From Sthenelais limicola (taxonomy: Eukaryota; Annelida; Polychaeta; Phyllodocida; Sigalionidae): a stretch of 64,000 bases of DNA. Every line of letters begins with the position of its first letter. The first letter of the stretch is position 1. Below are positions 46,880 through 58,499 of the stretch, piece by piece. The notes beneath the pieces were generated by a model. The model ran no database searches and had not been told where the DNA came from. It was given only the letters and a program-made list of their open reading frames with translations. The stretch covers positions 5,990,383-6,054,382 of the forward strand of contig OW804098.1 in assembly GCA_942159475.1 (NCBI GenBank), given 5' to 3'. Position numbers and translations under genes: made by a program.

Positions 46880-47131
46880 ATGCCACCAAAACCGGACGCA
46901 CAGAGATTTGAGGAGAGGATGGCAGCCATAGAAGGCACCATCACCAACATGGAAAGTATGATGAAGTCATCAATAACAGATGCAATAACACAGGCGTTGG
47001 AGCAACTAAAACTGAAAGAACCGGACCCTACCACACAGAGTCAGAAAGAGGCCATACCAACAACTGCCGAGGCAACACAAACACCAAGAAGCCGAACCCA
47101 CTACCAAACTACAGGGACGCTACACCGGTAA
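46880..47131 (+). pseudogene. DIRS-like gag N-terminal region
   Basis: ATG 46880 opens an 83-codon frame rich in charged helix-forming residues (FEERMAAIEGTITNMESMMK, ALEQLKLKEPDP) that looks like a coiled coil, directly upstream of the DIRS-type RT. Its frame is lost near 47131. Gag identity is inferred from position. Confidence 0.5.
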
Positions 47132-47179
47132 ACAACCGCCCAGACTTTGGCTACTACCCACATGTAAACGACACAGTCA

Positions 47180-48538
47180 TGCAACAGGATCTGGCATAAA
47201 TATATGAACAGGTACGACAAACAGGGTTGCCAAATGTAATGGGGGCACAAATGATTGTACCAAGCAAATTGAACTTGACAAACTGGGAACACTACCTAAC
47301 GCGCGTGATCATCGAACATGAGCTGCTGGTCTGTGTAAAATACAGATTCCCAATGGGATACATAGGGCCGGTCACAGACACAAGTGACCAGGACAACCAT
47401 TCATCAGCAAATGAATACCCCAACCACATAAATGACTATATCCAATGCGAAATAGACAACAACGCAGTACACGGACCATATACAGACCATCCATTCCTGG
47501 AATGGATCCACGTCAGTCCTATGATGACACGCCCAAAGAACAACTCAGAAAAGCGTAGGATAATCCTAGACCTATCATTTCCACAGGAGCTGTCTGTCAA
47601 TTCTTTCATCAAACAGAATCTAGTGATGAGTCACACACGCCAACACTCACTCCCAAAGTAAATTCCTCTATACGTTCGACTTACAACGCGCCTACAAAAA
47701 CTTCCGATCCTGTCCAGGAGACTGGCCACTCCTGACACTGAAATGGTGACAACGGTATTACTTGGATATCATTATGCCATTTGGCTCAAAACAGAGTAGC
47801 ATGCACATGCAAAGGACCGCAACGGCTATAATGGACATTGTACAGAAGAATGAACACAATGCCCTAATGTACGTGGATGATATCGTGAGCTGGGCGGACA
47901 GAGAGAAAAGTGCACGAGAAAGTTACATCGACACAACCCTATTGCTAGAAGAACTGGGCCTCCAAACAGCGGCAGACAAGACTCAACCGCCGTCAAACAC
48001 AGTAAAATAGCAGGGCGTAATCATTGACGCAAAAAACATGACGTTAACTATGCCAGAAGACAAACTGAACGACTTGAGACAGGAGGTGATACAATACAAA
48101 AAGGCAAAAAGTACCAAGAAGAAGAAATTACAATCAGTAATAGGAAAAGTGCTACATATCTCGAAATGTGTCCCACCAGCCAGGGTGTTCGTACAAAGGC
48201 TGTTAGACGCACTGCAGGAACACAGTAAGAAGGACACCATACCAATGACCCTGTCCATGAGAAAAGACCTCACATGGGTGGCAACCTGCGCCAAGGAGTC
48301 TAACGGAACCAGTATGATACCTGACTACTATGTGACAATAGCCATCTACATCAGAGAACTGGACACCAAGATAAAAGCCACAACAGAAAAGGAATCCACT
48401 ACATGCCACCTGCCAGCCAAGAGAGAAAAGGACCTGAACTACACAGCAGCGAGGGCACCAGATATAGTACAAACACTCATGCCAGAAGAGGCCAAAACAC
48501 ACACGATAGCAATCATACACATTCATTTATTGAAATAA
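47180..48538 (+). pseudogene. DIRS-like reverse transcriptase (lesioned)
   Basis: The RT is spread over frames 47227-47661, 47762-48010 and 48038-48538. The fingers read HVSPMMTRPKNNSEKRR and ILDLSFP. After a frameshift near 47661 come FDLQRAYKNF, a TGA at 47747, IIMPFGSKQSSMHM and the catalytic MYVDDIVSW. A TAG at 48008 precedes QGVIID. The thumb/RNase H side gives IGKVLHISKCVPPARVFVQR and a DLTW motif. This order is DIRS/Ngaro-type. Three lesions make it inactive. No methylase or recombinase follows before the sequence changes near 48540. A second copy of its fingers lies inverted at 1-490. Confidence 0.8.
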
Positions 48539-48639
48539 ACTCTTAACAAATGTCGTCGCCCAAATGTCGCCTCAGGTTTCATTTACTTATTCATTTATTA
48601 TTTAATCTTTACTTCTAACTTTAAAATACGGGGGGGGTC

Positions 48640-50765
48640 ACAAATGAACCCAGACAAATTAAAAACAAAACAAAATATCAAAATCAGAAAAGAAGACTGG
48701 AATTTCTCGACACCCCAGGAAACGCCAGATGTCATGAACAAATTCTTCTCTGAATTAGCAAAGTCTATACCTAAATCACACCCCAAGAATCCTTAACAAT
48801 AGAAAAGCTACACGATGGGGACGACCAACCACCCGATTCTCTCTTTCCCCGGTAAATCAAGCCCAGGTGATAAAACAAATAATACGATCAAGCTCCAGGA
48901 AGACCTCTGGGATCCCACACATCCCAACAAAGGTGTTAAAACCCATAATGCTTACCCTATCACATCAACTAACCTATATATTTAACCTGTCAATCCAAAA
49001 AGGAATAGTGCCACAAACATTTAAGGTAGCCACCATCACCCTACTTTTCAAGGGTGGGAACTATAGACCTATTACAGTGGTAAAATACCCTGCCAAAATA
49101 CTCGAAAAATTAGTCCACAAGCAATTATATAACCAACTAGAAGAAAACAATCTGTTATACAAACACCAATACGGATTTAGGGCAAACAAATTAACTAAAA
49201 TGGCCCACCACAGAATCATGGAAATGGTGTACGGCAACTTGAACTCTGGGAAGGCAACAACGCTTGCCTTCCTGGATTTCAAGAAAGCCTTCAACACGGT
49301 TAACCATGAAGTACTATTACGAAAGCTAAAAGGGATGGGCGTGGCGGATTCCACATTAGAATGGTTCACAAATTACCTGACCGACAGAAAGCAAAGGGTG
49401 ACAGCAAATGGGTATACCTCTGATGAAAGGGGCATTGTGTGTGGGGTCCCACAGGGAACGGCCCTTGGCCCTCTTATGTTCCTGGTGTACATCGATGACC
49501 TACATAGGGGGGTACAGCACTGTGGTATCCAATATTTTGCGGATGACACGGTGCTGTATGGGACAGGGGTGGATGCCTTTGATAATTATGTGATGCTGGA
49601 AGAAGATCTCCACAGGGTGGGGGTCTGGTGCAAGACAAACAAAATCTCCCTAAACATCAAAAAGAGCCAAGTCATGACAATACACAACAAACTAAAGAAC
49701 ACCACAGAGCTAAACACACCAAACATACACATAAACAAAGACAAACTAGAAAACACAACGGCATACACATACCTCGGTGTGGACATAGACAACACACTCT
49801 CATTTAAAAAATACGTAGACAGAAGGATCTCACAAGCACAATCACAAGTTAAAGCCCTCACCAAAATATCAAGGGCACTATCAAAAGACACAATAATAAT
49901 GCTCTACAAAATGACCATCAGACTAATACTTGAATACGGAGACACACAACGTCGCACCAAAACAGACTCTAGACAGAATAACAACAATACAAAACCAAAT
50001 CATCAGACTTGCACTCAGACTACACAAAAAAAAAAACGTCGAACATCTACACAAAGAAGTGGGCCTTCAACCCCCACACACTAGAAGACAAATACACCTA
50101 CTACAGAAAGCATATATAAAGACACACAGACTAATGAAAAACTCGACAAAAGAAAAATAAATCTGAGAACACTATCCAAAGGTCCCACACTGATAGTCCC
50201 CACACCAAAATCTGAAAAATCCAGAAAGTCGTTTGTGTACCAGGCGCCCGCCCTGTGGAATAGCCTCGATGGTAAAATAAGAAGCATACTCGACTACAGG
50301 GCCTTCCAGCAATATCTAGGCCCCCACTGCACCATCAACAATTAGGCAATAAACAAATGGTAAATCAAATATCCTCATGACTGGGGAACAGATCCCCAAT
50401 AACTGAAACTCCTGTTACTGTTATCATACTGTATTAATATCGGTGGCAGTGACAGACGGAGGCGGAAAATCTCACTAGACAGTATAGCTAAAGCCCCAAA
50501 ACACTGTTACTATTATACAATAACTTACTTGAAAATACCAACAACGGTCGAATAGGTTGCTTGCAGACCCGCCCATGTACATATACATACACTTTTGTAC
50601 GCCTTGCCATACTATTACTGTCTTACGTTACGCATAGTCGACTAGTCAACTGTTCTACTTAGAACTAGAGGAGATGTGACTAGCACAGATGATATTCCAA
50701 TTCCATTCTTCTTTGTCTTAACTCATATGTATTTGTGAAATGGAAATAAAATCTCTTATTATTAT
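48640..50765 (+). mobile_element. 5'-truncated LINE with RT and TTAT tail
   Basis: It begins in the linker (MNKFFSELAKSIPKS near 48733), carries the RT frame, a C-terminal end reading SFVYQAPALWNSLDGKIRSI (about 50220-50280) and a ~420-base 3' untranslated part ending AAATAAAATCTCTTATTATT. The endonuclease is absent, as is usual for LINE copies truncated during reverse transcription. Confidence 0.85.
48867..50345 (+). pseudogene. LINE reverse transcriptase
   Basis: The main frame runs 48867-49935 with NYRPITVVKYPAKILEKLVH, YGFRANKLT, FLDFKKAFNTVNH, CGVPQGTALGPLMF and an intact YFADDTVLY catalytic box, then the thumb (YLGVDIDNTLSFK). A frameshift near 49935 moves coding to the frame of 49930-50160 (IIRLALRLHKKKNVEHLHKE), and a stop near 50158 precedes the last segment ending near 50345. 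The core RT is well preserved, but at least two lesions separate it from its C terminus. Confidence 0.8.
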
Positions 50766-51585
50766 ATATAACCTGTTAATTAATTGGTCCAGAGAGACCC
50801 AAGCCAATCAGCGCAGGCCCTGGGTACTCGTTGTAATCTGTCTAGTATAAAAATAAACGCCAGTGATTACAGCGGCCTCTATTAAGTGGTCCTGCTGACT
50901 TGAGACATACGTCTCTATGTGGTGCGTTGATTAATTTCTCGCTTAACGACTGACCCTGAAATATTACGAAGAATGACTCGCATTTCTTCAATATAATTGG
51001 GGTGTTATAGTTTTGGTTTCTTTACCAAATAGCGTATCAATGTTTGAATGGATGTGCATAATATATTCATCAAATATATTTAATGGTTAAGATGGTTAGC
51101 CTCTGTCAATGTTAATGCATTCTGGATAATAGAGCAAATTCAAATTCAAATATAAAATCAGTACAACTATCTATTCAGTGCAAGACTGGAATACAGAGCT
51201 TGTTCCAGTACTTTTGGCCAGTTTCCACTTTTGTATACAGATTCTTTGTCTGCCATGCCAACTCTTTTGTTGTAAGAATACTTACATATATGGTATTGGT
51301 AGTCATTGGGGGAGTGCCAGTTTAGACCTTGTCAGAGGTGTAGGAGGGATGGAAGTTGAAACAAAGGGGGTAGAGTTGGGCCATGTGTAAACACAGAAAG
51401 ATATTGTCAATGCAAGAGTAGTAGGATATAGATGTGTATGCCACAATATCTACAATTATTATTGCCCCAAGTTATTATTGCGAGTTCCCTCGCACTTCCT
51501 TACTGGAGTAAATAGTTTACTTGCGTTCCATAATATGGTATAAATCACAAAGAGGCTTATCTTCTCCCATTGCGTGCTCTCTAGC
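50766..51585. other. No recognisable gene
   Basis: AT-rich with one TATA-like word (GTATAAAAATAAACG, 50852). No coding evidence. Confidence 0.5.
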
Positions 51586-51830
51586 TTAAGCTTTCCCCAG
51601 GGATATGTTAGGGATCTCTGTGACTTCTCCATTGACCAGGTCACCATTGATAGTTGTATCTGAAGACTTATTTTCTCCATCTGAAGTCTCAGTAGTCATA
51701 CTTTCCAAGTCAACCTCCAACTTCAGAATATGTGCCTTGGTCACAGGGTCGACCTTCTTGTCTGCTGTTCTCTCAATTAGAGAATTTGCTTGCATCCATG
51801 CAGAACCTTTATCCTCAGGGTGCTGTTACC
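51586..51830 (-). CDS. Possible terminal exon of an unrecognised host gene
   Basis: The minus strand reads from a possible splice acceptor (GGGGTAACAG at about 51830) through HPEDKGSAWMQANSLIERTA, KKVDPVTKAHILKLEVDLES and a serine/threonine/acidic stretch to a stop at 51586. Codon use and composition look protein-like and unlike nearby repeats, and no LINE or DIRS motif is present. No upstream exon could be identified within the window. I do not recognise the family. Confidence 0.3.
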
Positions 51831-51999
51831 CCTTAGACATGACTCTGGTCCTCGACCAATGACTAGGAAAGATTTTGCACCACTGCACCAATTAAAAAAA
51901 AAGCCATATCAACCATGGAAACCTATCAACTTTTTAAGTTGTAAAACCAAGGAAAAACCACCCTGCAATTTAATATTTAGCCCATACCATGAATTTTTA

Positions 52000-52700
52000 G
52001 TATAAGATAGCATATTTAAAGTTAAAAGGCATCAAATTTGTTTTGGAACAGACAGATACAAATAATTTCAATATTATAGAAATTTTGATCCATACTCTAC
52101 AGCCTAGGTCTATAGTTTGGAAATGTATGTATACCTTGATACTGATATATATTCAGTTAGTGTACAAACATCGCTCCACCAAGTAAGTATTCATTCTATT
52201 ATTACTGCCTTGTCTCACTTTCTCATTTCACCTCTCTCCTTCTCTTGTTTTATCCCTTCACACTGTCACAAATGTTTTCTTTGTCCTCTATTTTCCTTCC
52301 TACCCTATGAAAACACTGTAATGCTCCTATTCTCTTTTCCCCCCTGTTACCAGCTGGTTCCTCCCATCAATCATAGTTCTCTATCTCTGGTGCCACTGCT
52401 TCTCTGTCTTTAAATCATGGAGTTTGAGTTGTTGATGCATTCTTACGGAATCCCCCTTGGAGGAGGGATATTGTCTGATGAGCATTTGCCAAAGTTGGAA
52501 ATTAATGTGTTTCTCTATAATGTTGCCTTATACTACTGAAATAGTAATAGTTCTACATTTCGGCGTTTTTTTCAGGTATCCTCCTTGGAAACACTTGGTC
52601 TCTTTTGAACACAATAGCAAGGCAACCTAATACAACTTTTAAATTCATTAGGTCACATGTTTATAAATTAAGCTTAGTGAATCAATATAAGTGAAAGAAT
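52000..52700. other. No recognisable gene
   Basis: AT-rich to pyrimidine-rich sequence. The 98-codon frame at 52117-52413 is serine/leucine-rich and follows the local CT bias. Confidence 0.5.
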
Positions 52701-52724
52701 ATATTGAGATAAATATTTTTCAAG

Positions 52725-52950
52725 ATGTTATGTCCCTCCACTTTCAGGGCTTGACATTAACATTCCTAAATTCTTTTATATTGGAGATCAATATGGTTTA
52801 CAATTATGTCCCTCCACTTTCAGGGCTTGACATTAACATTCCTAAATTCTTTTATATTGGAGATCAATATGGTTTACAGTTATGTCCCTCCACTTTCAGG
52901 GCTTGACATTAACATTCCTAAATTCTTTTATATTGGAGATCAATATGGTT
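52725..52950. repeat. 76-bp tandem repeat, three units
   Basis: TGTCCCTCCACTTTCAGGGC recurs at 52731, 52807 and 52883, exactly 76 bases apart, with near-perfect units. Each unit contains CCACTTTCAG, which resembles a splice acceptor, followed by a 48-base stretch and then GGTTTAC or GGTTAGG. Confidence 0.9.
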
Positions 52951-52959
52951 AGGTCTTCC

Positions 52960-54900
52960 TCATTATTTATTCCTTCAGCAAAAAGGCAAAACAGTTGTTT
53001 ATGTTTTTGAGATGTTATTATTTTCGGTGAGAGTATTGGCTCATGGTTCAAGTAGCCCTTTGGTTGTGACGATTTTATTTCATAGGAAATAGTTCATGAA
53101 TGATTTTCAAGAACTTTTTGTAATGTTGCTTGTGCAATTCAAGTTGACCTAAGGAATACAGGTTCTTTGTATTTTGCTTGATACTATTAACCCTAATGCG
53201 GCATACTATAACTTTTTTCATGATCTCAGAAATATTATGTGCTAACCATTCCTGTTCCGATTGTTGTGGAGAAAATGTTTTCTCAGGATCTAATATATTT
53301 GTTGTCATATATATTTCATTAAGAAGTATCCCCCAGTAAACATGAACTTGTTTTTGTACAATAATATTCATCTGGTTAGTGCCACTAAGGATCTGTCCAA
53401 GTGCCTTATTATAAGAATAACAATATTTATTATGTCATGTTATGTAATGTTAGATAATATATATGAATTAATCAATGAAGGCAAAACGGTGCATGTAACA
53501 GTATGTTTAAGCTCAATGACTATTTGTTGATACCCTAGTACAACCTCCTGCTCTGTGTCAAAGGAACCAAGCCAATTGTCAGTAGACTATACTTCTCATC
53601 AATTACCGCTTGTAGTTATGGTGTTGCAGTTCCCAAATTGCACTCGCCCTTTCAACAGTGCATTCATTCACTTGATGCAGTGTGGGACCTACTTGGGACA
53701 GTCTGTTACCTGCTTTACTGACTTAGGACCACCAATTTAAGTTTAGTTTTAGTATTGATTTCTGTTAAGTAACATTTGACAGCTCAATCGTCAAGAGTCT
53801 GAGTCTAGTCTATCTAGACTGATTGATGTCATCACCCGATTAGGGTCCCACGCTTTGTGGTTATATATATATAGTCAGTTACATGAAAAGGACATAAGAC
53901 TCTAATATTAGTCAAGCTAGCTTAGAGTACCATTAGTGACGCGTCAACTCTACATTTGTTGTAAATTAATTAATTAACTACATTTACTTTACAATGACTT
54001 GAGGATTGGATATACTCCAGGAGTGTAGTACTCACGATAGATGTACTTCTGAAGTATAGTACTCACTACAGTTTGGTTAACAGCAATACATTGGAACAAC
54101 AATACTCTTGAAGAAGAGTCCCCTACCTCCCTTCCATTCCCCTAAACATAAATACCGATTGATATCTCAATCTTGTTAAAAGGTATTATACACCTATAAG
54201 AACGCAGTATGCTTACAAATTGTAGATATATTTCAGGAATACTTGTACATATACAACTCTACTATTCACTTTAGAGATTGTCCTAACTATTGTCAGCTGG
54301 TTCACTCAGATATTGGTCATATTCAGAACTGTAGACGCTGAGTACATATTGATAGAGGTAACAATCCACCATTAGTTCAACGATCTAATGGTGGCCTCTA
54401 TCTCATGGTGTTCTAAATTATTAATTTCTCTAAGTCAACAAGATTTCGTCGCATATTATTGTTTAAATATGGTAACATAAAGGTGGACATTTAAGTCCTG
54501 TCCATAGTCACTTCCGTCCTACTACTAGAGTGGCGGGGTGTCTATGAACCAACATGAGCATAGACCAAAGTGTGTCTATCTCTTAAACACTATAAGACTA
54601 TAAGACCATAAGACTCAATGGCCAACAACCAGGGCAATACTAGTGGCCCATATATATAATAGTATTAAATAAGGTATAAGGTAGCTGGAGCTGAGATAAA
54701 GTAGCTAGGAGTAAAGGGGGGTAACAGATGAAATAAGTATAATGCTGTTTCACCGTCTAGGATGATAGGAGAAGGGAGAATAGTGCAAGTCGAGGAGTCT
54801 GCGAGGAAAAAGAAATAGACAGTGATAAGTGGGGAATGGGCCATGTCTACCTGCAATGTGGTAACTGGAAGTTGGCTCCATGCAGCAATGTGGCACCTAC
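52960..54900. other. No recognisable gene
   Basis: AT-rich sequence. A 98-codon minus-strand frame (53075-53371) contains no recognisable motif. A short TA run is at about 53862. Confidence 0.5.
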
Positions 54901-54929
54901 ACATGGTACCCGAATAGGCGTATACTCGG

Positions 54930-55190
54930 TTCCAAATTGTTAAGATTAGTGGTCAACATGTTTGTATTGGCTCTGGTGATTTTTTTAGAGCTTTGTTCTG
55001 TAAAATTTGGTGATAATCAAGTTCTGTCTTGGGTGCATAGTCATAAGATAGATCTGATTGATGTAGTACCGATAATGTTAAAACAGGGGTTTTGTATCTA
55101 TGTGCACACAGATGTTGGTTTAGCAAGCTCCCGAGATGTTTTAACTTCCATAGCTTCTAAGATACTTTCTTTCTGATGGAGGTGGCCAAA
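54930..55190 (-). pseudogene. LINE RT C-terminal relic
   Basis: The minus strand encodes LWKLKHLGSLLNQHL, LHQSDLSYDYAPKTELDY and HQILQNKAL, aligning by eye with the fragment at 14772-15062 (LWLFKHLRSRL, DQSDIFYDSAPKSKL, LQVLQNRSL). Same LINE family, more decayed. Confidence 0.65.
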
Positions 55191-55479
55191 CCCAAATATC
55201 CAGTTTGTAAATTCCTGTGGCATACATAATCTATTTTGTGGTGAATCAGTCGAGTGAGCCCAGTAGGGTTTTGAAAACTGGGGAATCCAGAAGTGTTCTT
55301 TCCCAGCCACACCTGCCATGCTTGTCAGGAGAGTAATCTGCTCATACTCATTGACAACCATTAAGCTATCTTAAATAAATGTGAATTCAGACAAAAGCAT
55401 GAAACTGTGAGTTTCTTCCCTTTTTTCTTCCATCTGAAGTTAACACTTTTGTGTTAACAGATTTGTTTTTTGAATGTTG

Positions 55480-55870
55480 GAAGGCTAGGTCCAGCATGTG
55501 CGATTCCCTTTTGGTTTGGAGGGCTGTGAAACATCTTTAAATACCTAAGTGGTCCTAGCAATGTTCCTTGGGGCACCCCGCAAATTCCTGGGAGGAAACT
55601 CCACTGTTCATTGACACATCTTTCAGATTAGTAACGTTGGAATCTTTGGAAGGATTCCCTTCTATGCAATAATTAATAAATTTCTGTAATAATAATTTGT
55701 GAACGGTGTCCAAAGCTTTTTTTTAAATCTAAGAATATTAGGTCTGTTGCTTTTTGGTTATTGGGGTTATTTTATACATTTCCGAGAAAATGATCTTGTG
55801 CTTCTACCATGGATTTCCCTCTCCTAAAAGCAAACTGGTCTTCAGTTTCCATTGAATTAGATTAAGTAAT
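55480..55870 (-). pseudogene. LINE RT core relic
   Basis: The minus strand encodes DQFAFRRGKSMVEAQDHFLG, DLKK (from the FLDFKKAFDTV box) and GVPQGTLLGPL in broken frames. It lies upstream, on the minus strand, of the relic at 54930-55190 and is probably the same copy. Confidence 0.7.
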
Positions 55871-56112
55871 GTGGCGCAATCATTTCAATGTGACTCCTCC
55901 CAAACAGAAGCCCTCTTGGAAGGTATTTGGCTCTGGCCTTGACATGCCTGAGCCCTGTATGTCATCTTTCATGTTTGCGTCTGAATGAGTGGTCTTTGCA
56001 TTCCCACAAGAACGTTTCTTTCATTTTGCCCTGGCATTAGGTGTGACTGTTAAAGAAGATATCAATGACAATGCAATGTTTTGGTAAAATTGCACACTTG
56101 AAAAAAACTAAA

Positions 56113-56532
56113 CCATTTGTGATCCGTTTTAGGAAAATGAGTCATAAGTCGCAAAAAATGGATTTTGAGATATCACCATATTTGAAAAGAGGAGATCAAG
56201 CCGATTCCAATGATAGTAAACAGTATAATAAAATAATAAGTATTTCTAGATTTTAAGTTAGATATTTTCGTTTTTGAAAAAAAGGTTTCCAATATTTCTG
56301 GGGGTTAATAAACAGTAAAATAACTAAATGTAGTCCATATGAGGACCTTTAAAACCAAAGAATATATTGCATAGATTGTCCTGAAATTTGAGACATCGAT
56401 TGACATACCTATAAGTGATAAACTCCCCAAAAATCAGAACATTCCAATAATGTGATCTTGTGAAAAAAACACTTTGAAAAATATCAATTTTGCGACTTAT
56501 GACTCATTTTCCTGAAACACATCACATTTGTG
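56113..56532. mobile_element. Foldback MITE-like element
   Basis: AGGAAAATGAGTCATAAGTC and following bases (56130-56156) recur exactly inverted at 56488-56516. Imperfect complementarity extends outward to about 56113 and 56532 (CATTTGTGAT against ATCACATTTGTG). The internal 330 bases are AT-rich with no frame. Target duplication not determined. Confidence 0.75.
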
Positions 56533-56659
56533 CTTCTTTAGAAGCAAGCCCTGCTGTGTGAGTCCCCAAGGATGTACTCATGGCTGTTATGCTTCAAATG
56601 AGCTTGGAGTCCACATGGTCTCCTACTTTAGCCTAGGGTGGTACTGCAGTAGAGGATGC

Positions 56660-56850
56660 GCTTAGGATGCACAGCCCTTGCACAGCCATGGACTGCATCC
56701 GGATTCAGGGAAAAGTGCAGCCAGTATAAGTCAGCCTTGTGCATCCGACTGCACTTTGGCTGCAGTTGGCTTGGATGTGCATTGGCTGCTCAAGGGTTGC
56801 ACATCCAGCTGCACTTACCCTGCAGCTGGATATGAAGGGGCTGCACAACT
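56660..56850. repeat. GCTGCA/TGCAC-rich degenerate repeats
   Basis: Repeated TGCACAGCC, GTGCAGCC, CTGCAGTTGG and CTGCAGCTGG words about 20-45 bases apart. Cysteine-rich frames in this stretch reflect the repeated words. Confidence 0.55.
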
Positions 56851-57215
56851 TGGAAGGACATTTTTTAACATGGCTGGTGCAGGCATGGCAGTGTGCTAAT
56901 TGTTATTATGAAAATTTCTTAGTGTAAATTTACTCCTCTATCATTCCCATGAAGTACTCTTTGCCATATATGTACAGTCAGAGTAGCAACCGAAGACAAC
57001 TTTAGATTGAACATCTACAGCCCAGATAGCTTTTAAAGGTACAACTGCATAGGTTGCATACTTTTATTCATCATTTATCATCAGCACTGGCCCTGCATGT
57101 TCACAATCCTTTCCAGCTCTTACCTTGAAATGATGGAAATAGATGCTGAAACCTGAGTTCACTTAGGATACCATACAATATGGATGTGCATGATGGAGGG
57201 GTGTTGGTATTACAT

Positions 57216-57440
57216 TGTAAAATTGACAAGCATAAATGGTCTAATTTGTGAAGTTAAAGTTCTCTCATTGAGCCGCACATTCGTCACGCCCCTACTGGCC
57301 AGAAGGCTACCTACACTTTCTTACCGCCACAACGCTCGCGGATTTCTTATCATTCCAAAGTTCAAAGGTACAGGTGAGGTCCAGGTCTGACCGTTATCTC
57401 AAAGTCAATCACATGGGAAGTGAGGGGAGGGGCTGACCGC
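57216..57440 (+). repeat. 225-bp direct repeat, copy 1 (partner 58011-58238)
   Basis: TGTAAAATTGACAAGCATAA through GGAGGGGCTGACCGCC is repeated 795 bases downstream with about ten differences. The 570 bases between contain the dispersed repeat at 57622-57840. Confidence 0.9.
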
Positions 57441-57621
57441 CAGGTCAGGGGAGGGGGGGAATACTGATTAAAGAGTGGGAGGGAGAGGGGAGGAGAGATA
57501 ACCCTGTGACCTGGTCACCACCCAAAGAGATTGGTCAGAGTGGCAGTGGTCACTCTGAGCCTCGTTTTAATAATTTGTCTGTCATTGTTATCCTGTGGCT
57601 GATTGGATCTCTAATCTAACC

Positions 57622-57840
57622 TGTCGATCCGGCGGGTCAAAGGTTAAAATCCAGTGGTTAAAATGCCTGATCGAGGTACCTAACGTAAATAAAGGTTTCT
57701 CATGTGGAATTAGGTATCGAGCATCAAAACCTCCGATTCTAATGAAGCATGAGTGTCGAATTTGACTGAGGATGGCAGTGGATTCGTGAGTGGAAGAAAG
57801 TGAAGCCCACTTATGGTTCTAGGTTGGGGGTTCCGGTTCG
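57622..57840 (+). repeat. Dispersed repeat, copy 2 (partner 46010-46230)
   Basis: See copy 1; the same ordered blocks. It lies between the two 225-bp direct repeats, so the repeat pair plus interior may be one non-autonomous element with long direct terminal repeats. Confidence 0.75.
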
Positions 57841-58010
57841 GCAGAACTCGGTCAGCCAAGGGGGTCGCCACTCGGTGATACTCGGGGTTGCTCGGGGATT
57901 GTCGGCAAGAAACTAAAATGAGGGTTGCGTCGATGTGTTGTCTGCTCCTTAGAGTGATTCGGAGAACTATGTTGTACACAGTTCTCTGAACCAAATGAGA
58001 TTGGGACGTA

Positions 58011-58238
58011 TGTAAAATTGACAAGCATAAATGGTCTAATTTGTGAAGTTAAAGTTGTCTCATTCAGCCCCACATTCGTCACGCCCCTACCGGCCAGAAG
58101 GCTACCTACACTTTCTTACCGCCACAACGCTCGCGGATTTCTTATCATTCCAAAGTTCAAAGGTACAGGTGAGGTCCAGGTCTGACCATTATCTCAAAGT
58201 CGATCACATGGGAAGGGAGGGGAGGGGCTGACCGCCTA
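58011..58238 (+). repeat. 225-bp direct repeat, copy 2
   Basis: Partner of 57216-57440. The shared block CCAGAAGGCTACCTACACTT and the G-rich end GGGAGGGGAGGGGCTGACCG are retained. Confidence 0.9.
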
Positions 58239-58435
58239 TTATCAACTGTAGTTTAATGCATGGCACAAATCTGGGAATTGTCAATAATTGTATACACTAA
58301 TTTTGTCCCACGGGACCCTAAGTCGATCTAGAAATCCTATGTTCAAAAGGACTAGCTGGAAGAGCTACTCGCGTACGCGTCTAGAGGACCAAGCCCTTTT
58401 CATGATGTAATTGTTGATTTATATGAATAAAAATT

Positions 58436-58436
<1 letters not shown>

Positions 58437-58467
<31 letters not shown>
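58437..58467. repeat. (TA)n microsatellite
   Basis: A run of about 15 TA dinucleotides just beyond the 3' side of the minus-strand LINE at 58.5-60.1 kb. Confidence 0.9.
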
Positions 58468-58469
<2 letters not shown>

Positions 58470-58499
58470 CATAGATTCTCATAACTTTTGAACCCATCA

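Noticed and set aside
53075..53371. 98-codon minus-strand frame
   Set aside because: No motif recognisable; could be chance in AT-rich DNA or an unidentified relic.
56678..56927. Cysteine-rich short frames resembling secreted peptides
   Set aside because: They follow degenerate GCTGCA/TGCAC repeats. Two overlapping frames look equally good, and there is no signal peptide.
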